Part shown: positions 1 through 11,906 of the stretch, in pieces
Layout: each line of letters opens with the position of its first letter
How positions within the stretch are numbered: the first letter of the stretch is position 1
Assembly: GCF_902459655.1 (NCBI RefSeq)
Contig: NZ_CABPSB010000012.1
Span: 1-64,000, forward strand
DNA: 64,000 bases
Direction: 5' to 3'
Origin: Pandoraea anhela
Lineage (GTDB): Bacteria; Pseudomonadota; Gammaproteobacteria; Burkholderiales; Burkholderiaceae
Translations under genes and position numbers: made by a program
The notes under the pieces: generated by a model
What the model was told of the DNA's origin: nothing
The model's input: the letters and a program-made list of their open reading frames with translations, nothing else
The model's database searches: none

Positions 1-239
<239 letters not shown>

Positions 240-664
240 GCCAGTCGTGGGGAGGGGCCTGCACGCGTTCGGCACAGCGCGTGCAGGCGCTGGCCCCGCT
301 GTTTCGATGGTTTTGCGAGTCTCGCAGGTTATTCGTCGGTTCCTGACGCGACCGGCTGACAGCCTGGCCGTCAGCCGTGCCACCCCCCCGGCCCGTGATC
401 AGGCTGTTCTCCCGGCGAAGCGCCCCTTCGGTGATCCGAGGGGGCGTTTTTTTGTCATTTGCGAAGCCTATCGAATCGAACGGGGGATATCGAAATGCCG
501 ATTATGTATTTCGCGTAAACCCGCACTTGTGGCAGCATCCGGTTTCCGGGTCGCGCGAACGGACTGTCCGCCGCGCGCGACCGAAGCGGACTCATCAGGT
601 TCGCCGTGACTCGCACAGACGCCCAACAGGCGTCGACTCATATAAGCACAAGGAGAAATCGCAC
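240..664. other. Intergenic region upstream of metQ
   Basis: This 425-bp spacer has no convincing gene. It contains a small hairpin (arms GGCTGAC 354-360 and GTCAGCC 370-376), the intrinsic terminator at 421-453, and about 210 bp that should carry the metQ promoter. I could not match a SAM-type riboswitch here. Confidence 0.5.
421..453 (+). terminator. Rho-independent terminator
   Basis: An 11-bp stem (421-431 paired with 436-446, one G-U pair) with a 4-nt loop is followed by seven T residues. It lies 180 bp after the glycine-rich gene and 210 bp before metQ, so it probably ends the upstream transcript. Confidence 0.75.
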
Positions 665-1468
665 ATGCTGTCCCGTCAACTGATCAACGCGTTCCTCGGC
701 GCCACGTTTGCGCTGGCCTCCCTGGGCGCCTCGGCCCAGACCGCCGACAAGCCCCTGAAAGTCGGCACGATGGCCGGCTCGGACGCGCAGATCTTCGAAG
801 TCGTGAAGAAGGTTGCCGAGAAGCGCGGCCTGTTCATCAAGATCGTCGAGTTCAGTGACTACGCACAGCCGAACGCCGCGCTCGACGCCGGCGATCTGGA
901 CGCCAACGGCTTCCAGCACAAGCCGTTCCTCGACAGTCAGATCAAGGATCGCGGGTACAAGATCGCGACTGCCGGCCTCACCTACGTGTCGCCGCTCGGC
1001 TTCTATTCGAAGAAGTACAAGTCGCTCAAGGACCTGCCCAATGGTGCGCAAGTCGGTATTCAGAACGATCCGTCGAACGGTAATCGTGCCCTGCTCCTGC
1101 TGCAAAAGGAAGGTCTGATCAAGCTCAAAGCCGGTTTGGAAGGCAAGAACGCCACGCCGCTCGACATCGCCGAGAACCCGAAGAAGCTGAAGATTCGCGA
1201 ACTGGAAGCTGCGCAACTGCCGCGCGCCTTGCCGGATCTGGACGCCGCGTCGATCAACACGAACTTCGCCGCCCAAGCCGGTCTGGTGCCCAAGCGTGAC
1301 GCCATCGCCATCGAAGACCTGAAGGGCCCGTACGCCAACCTGATCGCCGTGCGCACGCAAGATCTGAACAAGCCGTGGGTCAAACAGCTGGTCGACGCGT
1401 ATCACTCGGACGAAGTGAAGCAGTTCATCGACAGCCAGTTCAAGGGCGCGCTGATTGCCACTTGGTAA
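665..1468 (+). CDS. metQ: MetQ/NlpA-family methionine-type substrate-binding protein
   Basis: The 267-residue protein is a periplasmic binding protein of the NlpA/MetQ family, which delivers D- or L-methionine to the MetNI ABC transporter. Visible family features are KVGTMAGSDAQIF after the signal peptide, a Y-P-N-A-A-L-D-A-G-D-L-D-A-N segment (MetQ proteins have D.N.N.FQH) and FQHKPFLD. The ATG at 665 is preceded by AAGGAG. The start fits a signal peptide (MLSRQLINAFLGATFALASL...SAQ). Unlike classical MetQ there is no lipobox cysteine, so the protein looks soluble in the periplasm rather than lipid-anchored. No metN or metI gene lies beside it, so it is either an orphan binding protein or the transporter is encoded elsewhere. 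Confidence 0.85.
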   Translation: MLSRQLINAFLGATFALASLGASAQTADKPLKVGTMAGSDAQIFEVVKKVAEKRGLFIKIVEFSDYAQPNAALDAGDLDANGFQHKPFLDSQIKDRGYKIATAGLTYVSPLGFYSKKYKSLKDLPNGAQVGIQNDPSNGNRALLLLQKEGLIKLKAGLEGKNATPLDIAENPKKLKIRELEAAQLPRALPDLDAASINTNFAAQAGLVPKRDAIAIEDLKGPYANLIAVRTQDLNKPWVKQLVDAYHSDEVKQFIDSQFKGALIATW

Positions 1469-1520
1469 GCATGTAGGCGTGATTCGGTGCGCAAAGCGCG
1501 CATCGTTCGCGGCTAACGAA

Positions 1521-1547
1521 AAACCGGGGGCGGCCCCGGTTTTTTTT
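1521..1547 (+). terminator. Rho-independent terminator after metQ
   Basis: ACCGGGG (1523-1529) pairs with CCCCGGT (1534-1540) around a 4-nt loop. A-rich sequence precedes the stem and a T8 run follows it. It ends the metQ transcript. Confidence 0.85.
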
Positions 1548-1624
1548 ATGCTGCGCATTTGGGGCGTCGGCACAAAAGCGTTTGACTAGAATAGAAACAT
1601 GATTCCTGTCGACGGGAGGCCGCC

Positions 1625-1786
1625 ATGTCCATGATCAACATTTCGATGATGCTCGTCGCGTTGCTCGTCGGGTTCGCTATCGGGATGCTCGTCGATCACT
1701 TCTGGGTGACGCATCACGACGAGCCGTCCGGGCATAAGCGCCTCGACTGGCACGAGATGTGGGAACGCATTCGTCATCAGCATTGA
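1625..1786 (+). CDS. Small single-pass membrane protein
   Basis: This 53-residue reading frame starts at an ATG preceded by GGGAGG (1615-1620). Residues 4-24 form one hydrophobic segment rich in V, L, I, A and G. A charged, histidine-rich tail follows (HHDEPSGHKRLDWHEMWERI). The clean ribosome-binding site and the transmembrane-plus-soluble-tail layout support a real gene. No family is recognised and the role is unknown. It sits alone between the metQ terminator and the convergent prpR gene. Confidence 0.6.
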   Translation: MSMINISMMLVALLVGFAIGMLVDHFWVTHHDEPSGHKRLDWHEMWERIRHQH

Positions 1787-1842
1787 ATCGACGATCGTCG
1801 ACCGAGCGCCGGGGCCCCGCGCCCCTGCGCCCCTCCTTCCCT

Positions 1843-1873
1843 ACGCCCTTACGCCCTTACGCCCTCACGCCCC
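1843..1873. repeat. 8-bp tandem repeat at the 3' end of prpR
   Basis: Unit ACGCCCTT occurs at 1843 and 1851, then as ACGCCCTC at 1859 and a partial copy at 1867. The tract spans the stop codon of prpR. Confidence 0.7.
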
Positions 1874-3844
1874 GGTGCGCAGTTTGCGCCAAAGCGTCGA
1901 GCGGCTGATGCCAAGCGCTTCGCACGCGGCGTTGCGGTCGCCACCGCAGGCGGCCAGCGTCGAGCGGATGCGCGCGAGTTCCTCGGCGGCGCGACGCTCG
2001 CGCCCCGAGCGCGGACCGCTAGCGGGTTCGGGCGGGGTAATTTGCCGTCCCTCGTTCGTTTTTGAAACATCGAACGTCGGCGCGGCGAGTTCCGGTGCGA
2101 TCTCGATCAGTCGCGCCCGGCTGATTTCGCGGGCATCGACCACATCCGCGCAGACCACGGCAATGCGCTCCAGCAGATTTTCCAGCTCGCGCACATTCCC
2201 CGGCCAGCGATAAGTCGCGAGCAGCGGCAGCAGCGACGCCTGCAACGCGTCCACGCTCATGCGTGCGCCGGCCCGGGCAAGCGCGCGTTCGAGAAAGAGC
2301 GGCGTGAGACGCGGCAGGTCGTCCATGCGCTCGCGCAGCGGCGGCAGCCCCATGCGCAGAATGTTCAGGCGATAGTAAAGGTCTTCGCGGAACTCGCCGG
2401 CGCCGACTTGCTGGCGCAGGTCGCGATGTGTCGCGGCGATCACGCGCACGTCGCAAGGCACCGGCTCGTTGGCGCCAAGGCGTAGGACTTCGCGCTCTTG
2501 CAAGACACGCAGCAGGCGCGTTTGCAGCGGCATCGGCATCTCACCGATTTCGTCCAGAAAGATCGTGCCGTTGTGAGCCGTCTCGAACAGGCCGGCCTTG
2601 CCGCCACGCCGCGCCCCCGAGAACGCGCCGTCTTCGTAGCCGAACAGCTCGCTCTCGAGCAATGTTTCCGGAAATGCCGCGCAATTGATCGCGACGAACG
2701 GATAGTCGCGTCGGCGGCTCGCGTTGTGAATACCCTGCGCCAGCAACTCCTTGCCGGTCCCGCTCTCGCCATGCACGAGCACGGTCGAGTCGGTCTGCGC
2801 GTAGCGCCGCGCCAGCGCGCGCACATGCGTCATGGCCGTGGAGTCGCCGATCAGATCGTCGAGGCGGTAGCGCGCCACGAGGTGCCGTGGGCGATGGCGC
2901 GAGCGCAGTGAGCGGTCCACCCTTGCGAACGACTGCGAGTCCTGACAGGTGAGCAGTGCGCCGGTCAAGGTGCCCTGGTCGAGCAGCGGAATCCGGTTGA
3001 CGACCCAGGTCTTGCCCGCCATCGAGACGATGGCTTCGAGTTCCGCGCTCGCGCTTTCCAGCGTTCGGGCGATATCGAGTGCGGGCGCAATCGCATCGAG
3101 CCCACGACCGACGGCATCGGCCACCGTCACACCGAGGATCGCCGCCATGGCGGCGTTGATCGCTTCGATACGTCCGTTGAGATCGACGGCGGCCACGCCT
3201 TCGTGCAAGTGCCGCAGCACCGTATCGAGACGCTCGCGCCGCTGCGCTTCGATACGCCCGAGGCGTGCGACTTCCAGTGCCGTGTCGAACGCTGCGCGTA
3301 CCGAATCCTGCGAATAAAGAAAGATGCCCGTGAGTCCCGCGCGTTCGGTCAGTTGCGTGACGTATCCGGGGCCGACGATGACCTGCATACCTTCGTCACG
3401 CAACCGATGCACGAGGTCCTCGGCATTCTGCGCATCGACATAAGTGTGCTGCGCGATGTCGATATGAAAGGCGCTCTTGAATCGCTCGAATTCGGCGGCG
3501 GGGCGCGCGTAGGACACCAGCGCGATACGGGAATCGGGAGAGGTCGACGGCAGGGCGCGACGCGCGCGGGCCAGCGCATGCATCACATCGGAGCCCGTCA
3601 CCTTCACCAGCACTACGGGCAGCGCGAGACGCTCGCGCAGGAAGTCGCCGTTCGATCCCGCGGCGACGATTCCGTCGACACTTCCGGCCGGCAGTCGCTC
3701 AAGGGCTTCGATGACCGCCTCGAAACCCTTGTCGACGATGTGGACCTCGGCTTGCGCGGCGTAGTCCGGCACGATGTCGCGATACAACTCACCGAGCTTG
3801 CTGATGCCGACCGCCCAGATCACCGGTTTTCTCATGGCGGGCAT
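1865..3844 (-). CDS. prpR: PrpR, sigma54-dependent activator of propionate catabolism
   Basis: PrpR senses a 2-methylcitrate-cycle intermediate (2-methylcitrate in enteric bacteria) and activates the prp operon through sigma54 RNA polymerase. The protein has an N-terminal PrpR_N sensor domain (PVIWAVGISKL...AAGSNGDFL), a PAS-like segment, an AAA+ domain with Walker A GESGTGKE, GAFSGA (the sigma54-contact loop, serine for the usual threonine) and GEIGEMP, and a C-terminal Fis-type helix-turn-helix (CEALGISRSTLWRKL). I chose ATG 3844 (659 residues) because homologues begin just before the PVIW segment. The frame stays open to 3985, with other ATGs at 3964 and 3928, but none has a good ribosome site and the 3985 ATG lies inside the operator dyad. 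The gene is divergent from prpB. Confidence 0.93.
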   Translation of the reverse strand: MPAMRKPVIWAVGISKLGELYRDIVPDYAAQAEVHIVDKGFEAVIEALERLPAGSVDGIVAAGSNGDFLRERLALPVVLVKVTGSDVMHALARARRALPSTSPDSRIALVSYARPAAEFERFKSAFHIDIAQHTYVDAQNAEDLVHRLRDEGMQVIVGPGYVTQLTERAGLTGIFLYSQDSVRAAFDTALEVARLGRIEAQRRERLDTVLRHLHEGVAAVDLNGRIEAINAAMAAILGVTVADAVGRGLDAIAPALDIARTLESASAELEAIVSMAGKTWVVNRIPLLDQGTLTGALLTCQDSQSFARVDRSLRSRHRPRHLVARYRLDDLIGDSTAMTHVRALARRYAQTDSTVLVHGESGTGKELLAQGIHNASRRRDYPFVAINCAAFPETLLESELFGYEDGAFSGARRGGKAGLFETAHNGTIFLDEIGEMPMPLQTRLLRVLQEREVLRLGANEPVPCDVRVIAATHRDLRQQVGAGEFREDLYYRLNILRMGLPPLRERMDDLPRLTPLFLERALARAGARMSVDALQASLLPLLATYRWPGNVRELENLLERIAVVCADVVDAREISRARLIEIAPELAAPTFDVSKTNEGRQITPPEPASGPRSGRERRAAEELARIRSTLAACGGDRNAACEALGISRSTLWRKLRTGA

Positions 3845-3983
3845 CGAGCCTGAGCGTGCAGCGTTGAGCGCGCCGGCGACGGCAACCGGCAAGCGGGACG
3901 GCAGGTCCGGCGGAATCGCATTCGGCATGGCGGTACGGAAAATGTCATGAGTCCTGCCGTGCATCGTAGCATATCGAGACGTC

Positions 3984-4014
3984 ATGTTTCATTTTTCGTT
4001 TCAAAATGAAACAT
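3984..4014. promoter_or_regulatory. Candidate PrpR operator (12-bp-arm inverted repeat)
   Basis: ATGTTTCATTTT (3984-3995) and its exact reverse complement (4003-4014) flank a 7-bp spacer. A nested dyad, GTTTCA-AAA-TGAAAC, lies within it. The site is about 134-164 bp upstream of the sigma54 promoter, the usual distance for an enhancer site bound by a sigma54 activator. Assignment to PrpR is inference from position and symmetry. Confidence 0.65.
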
Positions 4015-4127
4015 CATGCAATGAAGGTTGCGTCGGCGGTGTGAAGATTGCCTTGACGTAAACGTCATGTCGGCGAAGAATTTTCGTCGACAAATGAAGA
4101 CGTTAGGCAGGCACGGGCATGTCATGT

Positions 4128-4143
4128 GCACCGCTTGCGGTGC
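4128..4143. repeat. 16-bp inverted repeat in the prpR-prpB spacer
   Basis: GCACCGC-TT-GCGGTGC is a perfect 7-bp-arm dyad immediately upstream of the sigma54 promoter. It could be a second regulator site; its role is unknown. Confidence 0.45.
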
Positions 4144-4147
4144 GTGC

Positions 4148-4163
4148 TGGCACGTCCATTGCT
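4148..4163 (+). promoter_or_regulatory. Sigma54 (-24/-12) promoter of the prp operon
   Basis: TGGCACG-N4-TTGCT matches the sigma54 consensus exactly. The -12 GC at 4161-4162 predicts transcription from about 4174, leaving a leader of about 72 nt before prpB. It agrees with PrpR being a sigma54-dependent activator. Confidence 0.85.
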
Positions 4164-4245
4164 ATGACGTAACCGCTACTCAACCCACGTGCGATGGCGC
4201 GGCAGTCAGACTGCGCATCGTGCAAGACACGACCGAGGGACTCAA

Positions 4246-5136
4246 GTGACGCAAACCATTCGTTCGGCCGGCGCCGCCTTCCGCGAGGCCGTCAAGACCG
4301 AGCAACCGTTGCAGGTTGTCGGTGCGATCAACGCCAACCACGCCTTGCTGGCCAAAGCGGCCGGCTTCAAGGCGATTTATCTCTCGGGCGGCGGTGTCGC
4401 CGCCGGGTCGCTCGGTTTGCCCGATCTGGGCATCTCGACACTCGACGATGTGCTCACCGACGTGCGCCGCATCACGGACGTGTGCGATCTGCCGCTGCTG
4501 GTGGACGTCGACACGGGTTTCGGTCCGTCGGCCTTCAACATCGCGCGCACGGTCCAGTCGCTGATCAAGTTCGGCGCGGGCGCGATGCACATCGAAGATC
4601 AGGTCGGTGCGAAGCGCTGCGGGCATCGTCCGGGCAAGGCGATCGTCACGCAGCAGGAAATGGTCGATCGCATCAAGGCCGCCGTGGACGCGCGCACCGA
4701 CGAGAATTTCGTGATCATGGCGCGCACCGACGCGCTGGCCGTCGAAGGGCTTCAGGCCGCCATCGACCGCGCGTGTGCCTGCGTCGAAGCGGGCGCGGAC
4801 ATGATTTTCCCCGAGGCGATGACCGAATTGCCGATGTACCGCCAGTTCTCCGACGCCGTGAAGGTGCCGGTGCTCGCCAACATCACGGAGTTCGGATCGA
4901 CGCCGTTGTTCACCGTGGAAGAGCTCAAGAGCGCACAGGTCGGCCTCGTGCTGTATCCGCTCTCGGCGTTCCGCGCGATGAACAAGGCGGCGGAGAATGT
5001 CTATCACACGATTCGTCGCGACGGCACGCAAAAGGCCGTGCTCGACACGATGCAAACGCGAGCCGAACTCTATGAGAGCATCGGCTATCACGCCTACGAA
5101 CAGAAGCTCGACGCGCTGTTCGCGCAACAGAAATAA
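4246..5136 (+). CDS. prpB: 2-methylisocitrate lyase PrpB
   Basis: PrpB cleaves 2-methylisocitrate to pyruvate and succinate, the last step of the 2-methylcitrate cycle for propionyl-CoA. The 296-residue length is typical. The isocitrate-lyase-superfamily signature KRCGH with catalytic Cys125 is present, as are the metal-site segment VDVDTGFG and the [18 protein letters not shown] segment. The GTG at 4246 follows GAGGGA at 4234-4239. Longer readings upstream run through the promoter region and are not used. It is the first gene of the prp operon, with prpC 27 bp downstream. Confidence 0.95.
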   Translation: MTQTIRSAGAAFREAVKTEQPLQVVGAINANHALLAKAAGFKAIYLSGGGVAAGSLGLPDLGISTLDDVLTDVRRITDVCDLPLLVDVDTGFGPSAFNIARTVQSLIKFGAGAMHIEDQVGAKRCGHRPGKAIVTQQEMVDRIKAAVDARTDENFVIMARTDALAVEGLQAAIDRACACVEAGADMIFPEAMTELPMYRQFSDAVKVPVLANITEFGSTPLFTVEELKSAQVGLVLYPLSAFRAMNKAAENVYHTIRRDGTQKAVLDTMQTRAELYESIGYHAYEQKLDALFAQQK

Positions 5137-5163
5137 CGAATCCCTGATCCTGGAGGAATGAGC

Positions 5164-6315
5164 ATGAGCGAGACGACTGCCACCGGCTTCAAACCGAAGA
5201 AATCCGTCGCCCTGTCGGGTGTGACCGCGGGCAATACCGCCTTGTGCACCGTGGGCCGTTCGGGCAACGATCTGCACTATCGCGGCTACGATATTCTGGA
5301 TCTGGCGCAGACTTCGGAGTTCGAAGAAATTGCCTATCTGCTGGTCTACGGCAAGCTGCCGACGGTGGCCGAACTGCGTGGCTACAAGGCCAAGCTCAAG
5401 TCGCTGCGCGGTCTGCCCGCTGCCGTCAAGGACGCGCTCGAAGCCGTGCCTGCCGCCGCGCACCCGATGGACGTGATGCGCACCGGTGTGTCGGTGCTCG
5501 GCACCGTGCTGCCGGAGAAGGACGACCACAACATCCCCGGCGCGCGCGACATCGCCGACCGACTGATGGCGAGCCTCGGGTCGATGCTGCTTTACTGGTA
5601 TCACTACAGCCAGAACGGTGTGCGTATCGACGTGGAGACGGATGACGACAGCATCGGCGGCCACTTCCTGCATCTGCTGCACGGCGAGACCCCGTCCGAT
5701 CAGTGGGTGCGTGCGATGCACACGTCGCTGATCCTGTACGCGGAACACGAATTCAACGCCTCGACGTTTACCGCTCGCGTGATCGCAGGCACCGGTTCCG
5801 ACATGCATTCGGCCATCACCGGCGCGATCGGCGCGCTGCGCGGTCCGAAGCACGGCGGCGCCAACGAAGTCGCGTTCGAAGTGCAGAAACGCTACAACTC
5901 GCCGGACGAAGCCGAAGCCGACATCCGTCAGCGCGTTGAGAACAAGGAAGTGATCATCGGCTTCGGTCATCCGGTCTACACCGTGAGCGACCCGCGCAAC
6001 AAGGTCATCAAGGAAGTCGCGCACGCGTTGTCGAAGGACCAGCAGAACACGGCGATGTACGACATTGCCGAGCGTCTCGAATCGGTGATGTGGGACGTCA
6101 AGAAGATGTTCCCGAACCTCGACTGGTTCAGCGCCGTGAGCTATCACATGATGGGGGTGCCGACGGCGATGTTCACGCCGCTGTTCGTGATCGCGCGCAC
6201 GTCGGGCTGGAGCGCGCACATCATCGAGCAACGGATCGACAACAAGATCATTCGTCCGAGCGCCAATTACACGGGACCGGAAGACCAGAAGTTCGTGCCG
6301 ATCGAGAAGCGCTGA
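5164..6315 (+). CDS. prpC: 2-methylcitrate synthase PrpC
   Basis: PrpC condenses propionyl-CoA with oxaloacetate to 2-methylcitrate. The 383-residue protein belongs to the citrate synthase superfamily. Visible features are the catalytic histidine regions around [14 protein letters not shown] and [12 protein letters not shown], and [13 protein letters not shown]. Two ATGs lie close together at 5158 and 5164. GGAGG at 5152-5156 is correctly spaced only for 5164, which also gives the usual MSET-type start. It follows prpB directly and precedes acnD after a 168-bp gap that contains a short repeat. Confidence 0.95.
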   Translation: MSETTATGFKPKKSVALSGVTAGNTALCTVGRSGNDLHYRGYDILDLAQTSEFEEIAYLLVYGKLPTVAELRGYKAKLKSLRGLPAAVKDALEAVPAAAHPMDVMRTGVSVLGTVLPEKDDHNIPGARDIADRLMASLGSMLLYWYHYSQNGVRIDVETDDDSIGGHFLHLLHGETPSDQWVRAMHTSLILYAEHEFNASTFTARVIAGTGSDMHSAITGAIGALRGPKHGGANEVAFEVQKRYNSPDEAEADIRQRVENKEVIIGFGHPVYTVSDPRNKVIKEVAHALSKDQQNTAMYDIAERLESVMWDVKKMFPNLDWFSAVSYHMMGVPTAMFTPLFVIARTSGWSAHIIEQRIDNKIIRPSANYTGPEDQKFVPIEKR

Positions 6316-6321
6316 GCGGCA

Positions 6322-6341
6322 CCTGCCTGCGCCTGCCTGCG
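6322..6341. repeat. 10-bp tandem repeat between prpC and acnD
   Basis: Two exact copies of CCTGCCTGCG lie just after the prpC stop codon. The rest of the 168-bp spacer shows no gene and no clear terminator, so acnD is probably in the same transcript. Confidence 0.6.
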
Positions 6342-6483
6342 CCGATTGGCTCCTGCCGGGCCGGTCGGCGTCGGTGAGCGTTTGTGCCGCGTTCCTACGC
6401 TCCGATACGTTTGCGTGCGTCTCAACAGGTCTCAATACGTCACCAGTCCGCCTCAATAAGCGCCAACCCCACAACACCGCGAC

Positions 6484-9081
<2,598 letters not shown>

Positions 9082-9092
9082 GGGGAGATGTG

Positions 9093-10286
9093 ATGGCGCA
9101 TCAGCCACAAATCCGCATTCCCGCCACGTATATGCGTGGCGGTACGAGCAAGGGCGTGTTCTTTCGCTTGCAGGACCTGCCCGTCGCCGCGCAGACACCC
9201 GGCGCCGCGCGCGACGCGCTGCTCATGCGCGTGATCGGCAGCCCGGACCCATACGGCAAGCAGATCGACGGCATGGGCGGGGCGACGTCGAGCACCAGCA
9301 AGACGGTCATCATCGCGAAGAGCGAGCGGCCGGACCATGACGTCGACTATCTGTTCGGGCAGGTCTCGATCGACCAGAAGTTCGTCGACTGGAGCGGCAA
9401 CTGCGGCAATCTGTCGGCGGCCGTCGGCCCGTTCGCGATCAGCGGCGGGCTGGTGGATCCGGCGCGAGTGCCGCGCGACGGTGTGGCCGTCGTGCGCATC
9501 TGGCAGGCCAACATCGGCAAGACCATCGTGGCGCATGTGCCGATGACGCAAGGCGCGGTGCAGGAGACGGGCGACTTCGAACTCGACGGCGTGACCTTTC
9601 CGGCCGCCGAAGTACAACTCGAATTCCTCGATCCGGCTGCCGAGGAGGAGGGGGACGGCGGCGGCGCCATGTTCCCGACCGGCAATCTCATCGACGACCT
9701 CGAGGTGCCCGGTGTGGGCACATTCAAGGCGACGCTGATCAATGCCGGCATTCCCACGATCTTCCTCAACGCCGAGGACATCGGCTATCGCGGCACGGAG
9801 TTGCAGGACGCCATCAACGGCGATCCGAAAGCGCTGGCCATGTTCGAGACGATCCGGGCGCATGGGGCCATCCGCATGGGACTGATCAAGGACGTGTCGG
9901 AGGCGGCGACGCGTCAGCACACGCCGAAGGTCGCGTTCGTCGCGAAGCCTGCCGGGTACACGGCGTCGAGCGGCAAGGTGGTGAATGCGAGCGATGTGGA
10001 CCTGCTGGTTCGCGCGTTGTCGATGGGCAAGCTGCATCATGCGATGATGGGCACGGCTGCCGTGTGTATCGGCGCGGCGGCGTCCATTCCGGGCACGCTG
10101 GTGAATCTGGCCGCCGGTGGCGGTGCGCGCAACGCCGTGCGCTTCGGTCATCCGTCGGGTACGTTGCGTGTGGGCGCCGAGGCGAACGAATCCGGCGGCG
10201 AGTGGACGGTCACGAAGGCCATCATGAGCCGCAGCGCCCGTGTGCTGATGGAAGGCTGGGTTCGCATTCCCGGAGACGCATTCTGA
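9093..10286 (+). CDS. prpF: 2-methylaconitate cis-trans isomerase PrpF
   Basis: PrpF isomerises the 2-methylaconitate made by AcnD so that an aconitase can form 2-methylisocitrate. The 397-residue protein shows the family start IPATYMRGGTSKGVFF, DPYGKQIDGMGGATSSTSK, WSGNCGNLSAAVGPFA and a late GGGARNAVRFGHPSGTL. The ATG at 9093 follows GGGGAG (9082-9087), 12 bp after acnD. The reading frame is open further upstream inside acnD but has no coding logic there. Confidence 0.95.
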   Translation: MAHQPQIRIPATYMRGGTSKGVFFRLQDLPVAAQTPGAARDALLMRVIGSPDPYGKQIDGMGGATSSTSKTVIIAKSERPDHDVDYLFGQVSIDQKFVDWSGNCGNLSAAVGPFAISGGLVDPARVPRDGVAVVRIWQANIGKTIVAHVPMTQGAVQETGDFELDGVTFPAAEVQLEFLDPAAEEEGDGGGAMFPTGNLIDDLEVPGVGTFKATLINAGIPTIFLNAEDIGYRGTELQDAINGDPKALAMFETIRAHGAIRMGLIKDVSEAATRQHTPKVAFVAKPAGYTASSGKVVNASDVDLLVRALSMGKLHHAMMGTAAVCIGAAASIPGTLVNLAAGGGARNAVRFGHPSGTLRVGAEANESGGEWTVTKAIMSRSARVLMEGWVRIPGDAF

Positions 10287-10317
10287 TCGGAAGCTGACCC
10301 CTCACAGGAGGTAGTCG

Positions 10318-11775
10318 ATGACATCGGATACTTCGCACCCGTTGCACGTGCGTGCCTCGCCCGACAAAGTACTGACCGACATTGTCGACTACGTACTGAC
10401 CTATGAGATCCGCAGCGATCTCGCCTTCGACACCGCGCGCGACTGCCTGATCGACACGCTCGGGTGCGGCTTCGAAGCGCTCTCCTATCCGGCGTGCACC
10501 AAACTGCTGGGGCCGATCGTGCCGGGCACCGTTGTGCCGAACGGCGCGAAGGTGCCCGGCACGCCGTATCAGCTCGATCCCGTGCAGGCCGCCTTCAGTC
10601 TGGGCGCGATGATTCGCTGGCTCGACTTCAACGATGCGTGGCTTGCTGCCGAGTGGGGACATCCGTCCGACAATCTCGGCGGCATTCTGATGACGGCCGA
10701 CTGGCTCTCGCGCACTGCCGTGGCGCAGGGGCAGCCGCCGCTCACGATGCGTCACGTGCTCGTCGCGATGATCAAGGCGCATGAGATTCAGGGCTGTCTG
10801 GCGCTGGAGAACTCGTTCAATCAAGTCGGACTCGATCACGTCGTGCTGGTCAAAGTCGCGTCGACAGCGGTCGTCGGCGAGATGCTGGGCCTGTCGCGCG
10901 ATGAACTGATCAATGCGCTTTCGCTCGCGTTCGTGGACGGCCAGAGTCTGCGCACGTATCGTCATGCACCCAACACGGGTAGTCGCAAGTCGTGGGCGGC
11001 AGGCGATGCGACGAGCCGCGCGGTGCGTCTCGCGCTCATGGCGCGTACCGGCGAGATGGGGTATCCGTCGGTGCTGACGGCGAAGACATGGGGCTTCTAC
11101 GACGTGTTGTTCAAAGGCAAGCCGTTCGCTTTCCAGCGGCCTTACGGGTCATATGTGATGGAGAACGTGCTGTTCAAGATTGCTTTTCCCGCCGAATTTC
11201 ACGCGCAGACGGCTGCTGAGGCGGCCATGACGCTGCACCGCCGGCTGGCGTCGATGGGACGCAGCGCGAACGATATCCGCTCGGTGAAGATTCGCACACA
11301 TGCGGCGGCGATTCGCATTATCGACAAGCAGGGGCCGCTCGCCAATCCGGCGGATCGCGATCACTGCATTCAGTACATGGTGGCCGTGCCGCTGCTGTTC
11401 GGGCGGTTGACCGCCGCCGACTATGAAGACGACGTGGCGGCCGACCCGCGCATCGACGCCTTGCGTGCGCGCATCGTGTGCGAGGAAGATCCGCAGTTCA
11501 CGCGCGACTATCACGACCCGGACAAGCGTTCGATTGCGAACGGACTGACCGTCACGTTGAACGACGGCGTGACGCTCGACGAAGTGCTCGTCGAGTATCC
11601 GATCGGTCACAAGCGACGTCGTGACGAAGGCCTTCCATTGCTGGTGGAGAAGTTCAGGACCCACCTCGCACGACGCTTCGCCCCGCGTGCCCAAGCGCGC
11701 ATTCTCGAGGTGGCGCTGGACCGGCGCAAACTGGAAGCGATGCCGGTGCACGCCTTCGTGGACCTGATGGTCTGA
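10318..11775 (+). CDS. prpD: 2-methylcitrate dehydratase PrpD
   Basis: PrpD (MmgE/PrpD family) dehydrates 2-methylcitrate without an iron-sulfur cluster. The 485-residue length is normal for PrpD. Recognisable segments are DCLIDTLGCGFEAL, IRWLDFNDAWLAAEWGHPSDN and SRKSWAAGDATSRAVRLA. AGGAGG at 10306-10311 supports the ATG. Its presence together with acnD and prpF gives this operon both known dehydratase routes. Residues were not checked for activity beyond family resemblance. No terminator is visible after it. Confidence 0.94.
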   Translation: MTSDTSHPLHVRASPDKVLTDIVDYVLTYEIRSDLAFDTARDCLIDTLGCGFEALSYPACTKLLGPIVPGTVVPNGAKVPGTPYQLDPVQAAFSLGAMIRWLDFNDAWLAAEWGHPSDNLGGILMTADWLSRTAVAQGQPPLTMRHVLVAMIKAHEIQGCLALENSFNQVGLDHVVLVKVASTAVVGEMLGLSRDELINALSLAFVDGQSLRTYRHAPNTGSRKSWAAGDATSRAVRLALMARTGEMGYPSVLTAKTWGFYDVLFKGKPFAFQRPYGSYVMENVLFKIAFPAEFHAQTAAEAAMTLHRRLASMGRSANDIRSVKIRTHAAAIRIIDKQGPLANPADRDHCIQYMVAVPLLFGRLTAADYEDDVAADPRIDALRARIVCEEDPQFTRDYHDPDKRSIANGLTVTLNDGVTLDEVLVEYPIGHKRRRDEGLPLLVEKFRTHLARRFAPRAQARILEVALDRRKLEAMPVHAFVDLMV

Positions 11776-11796
11776 CGCGGCACATGTAGCCTATAG

Positions 11797-11826
11797 GGCG
11801 TACGGGGCATATGGGGCGTATGGGGC
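11797..11826. repeat. Degenerate 9-10 bp tandem repeat after prpD
   Basis: Variants of a CATATGGGG/GTATGGGG unit occur three to four times in the spacer between the convergent prpD and MFS genes. Confidence 0.5.
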
Positions 11827-11906
11827 ACGTCGCACGGGTGCCCTACGCCTGCATCTTGCGCCGTTGTGTGGCATCCGGCGCACACGCGGCGCCAGATGCC
11901 CGGGGC

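Noticed and set aside
421-453. The terminator upstream of metQ as a riboswitch-controlled attenuator
   Set aside because: It is 210 bp before the ATG and no SAM-type aptamer could be matched; it more simply ends the upstream gene.
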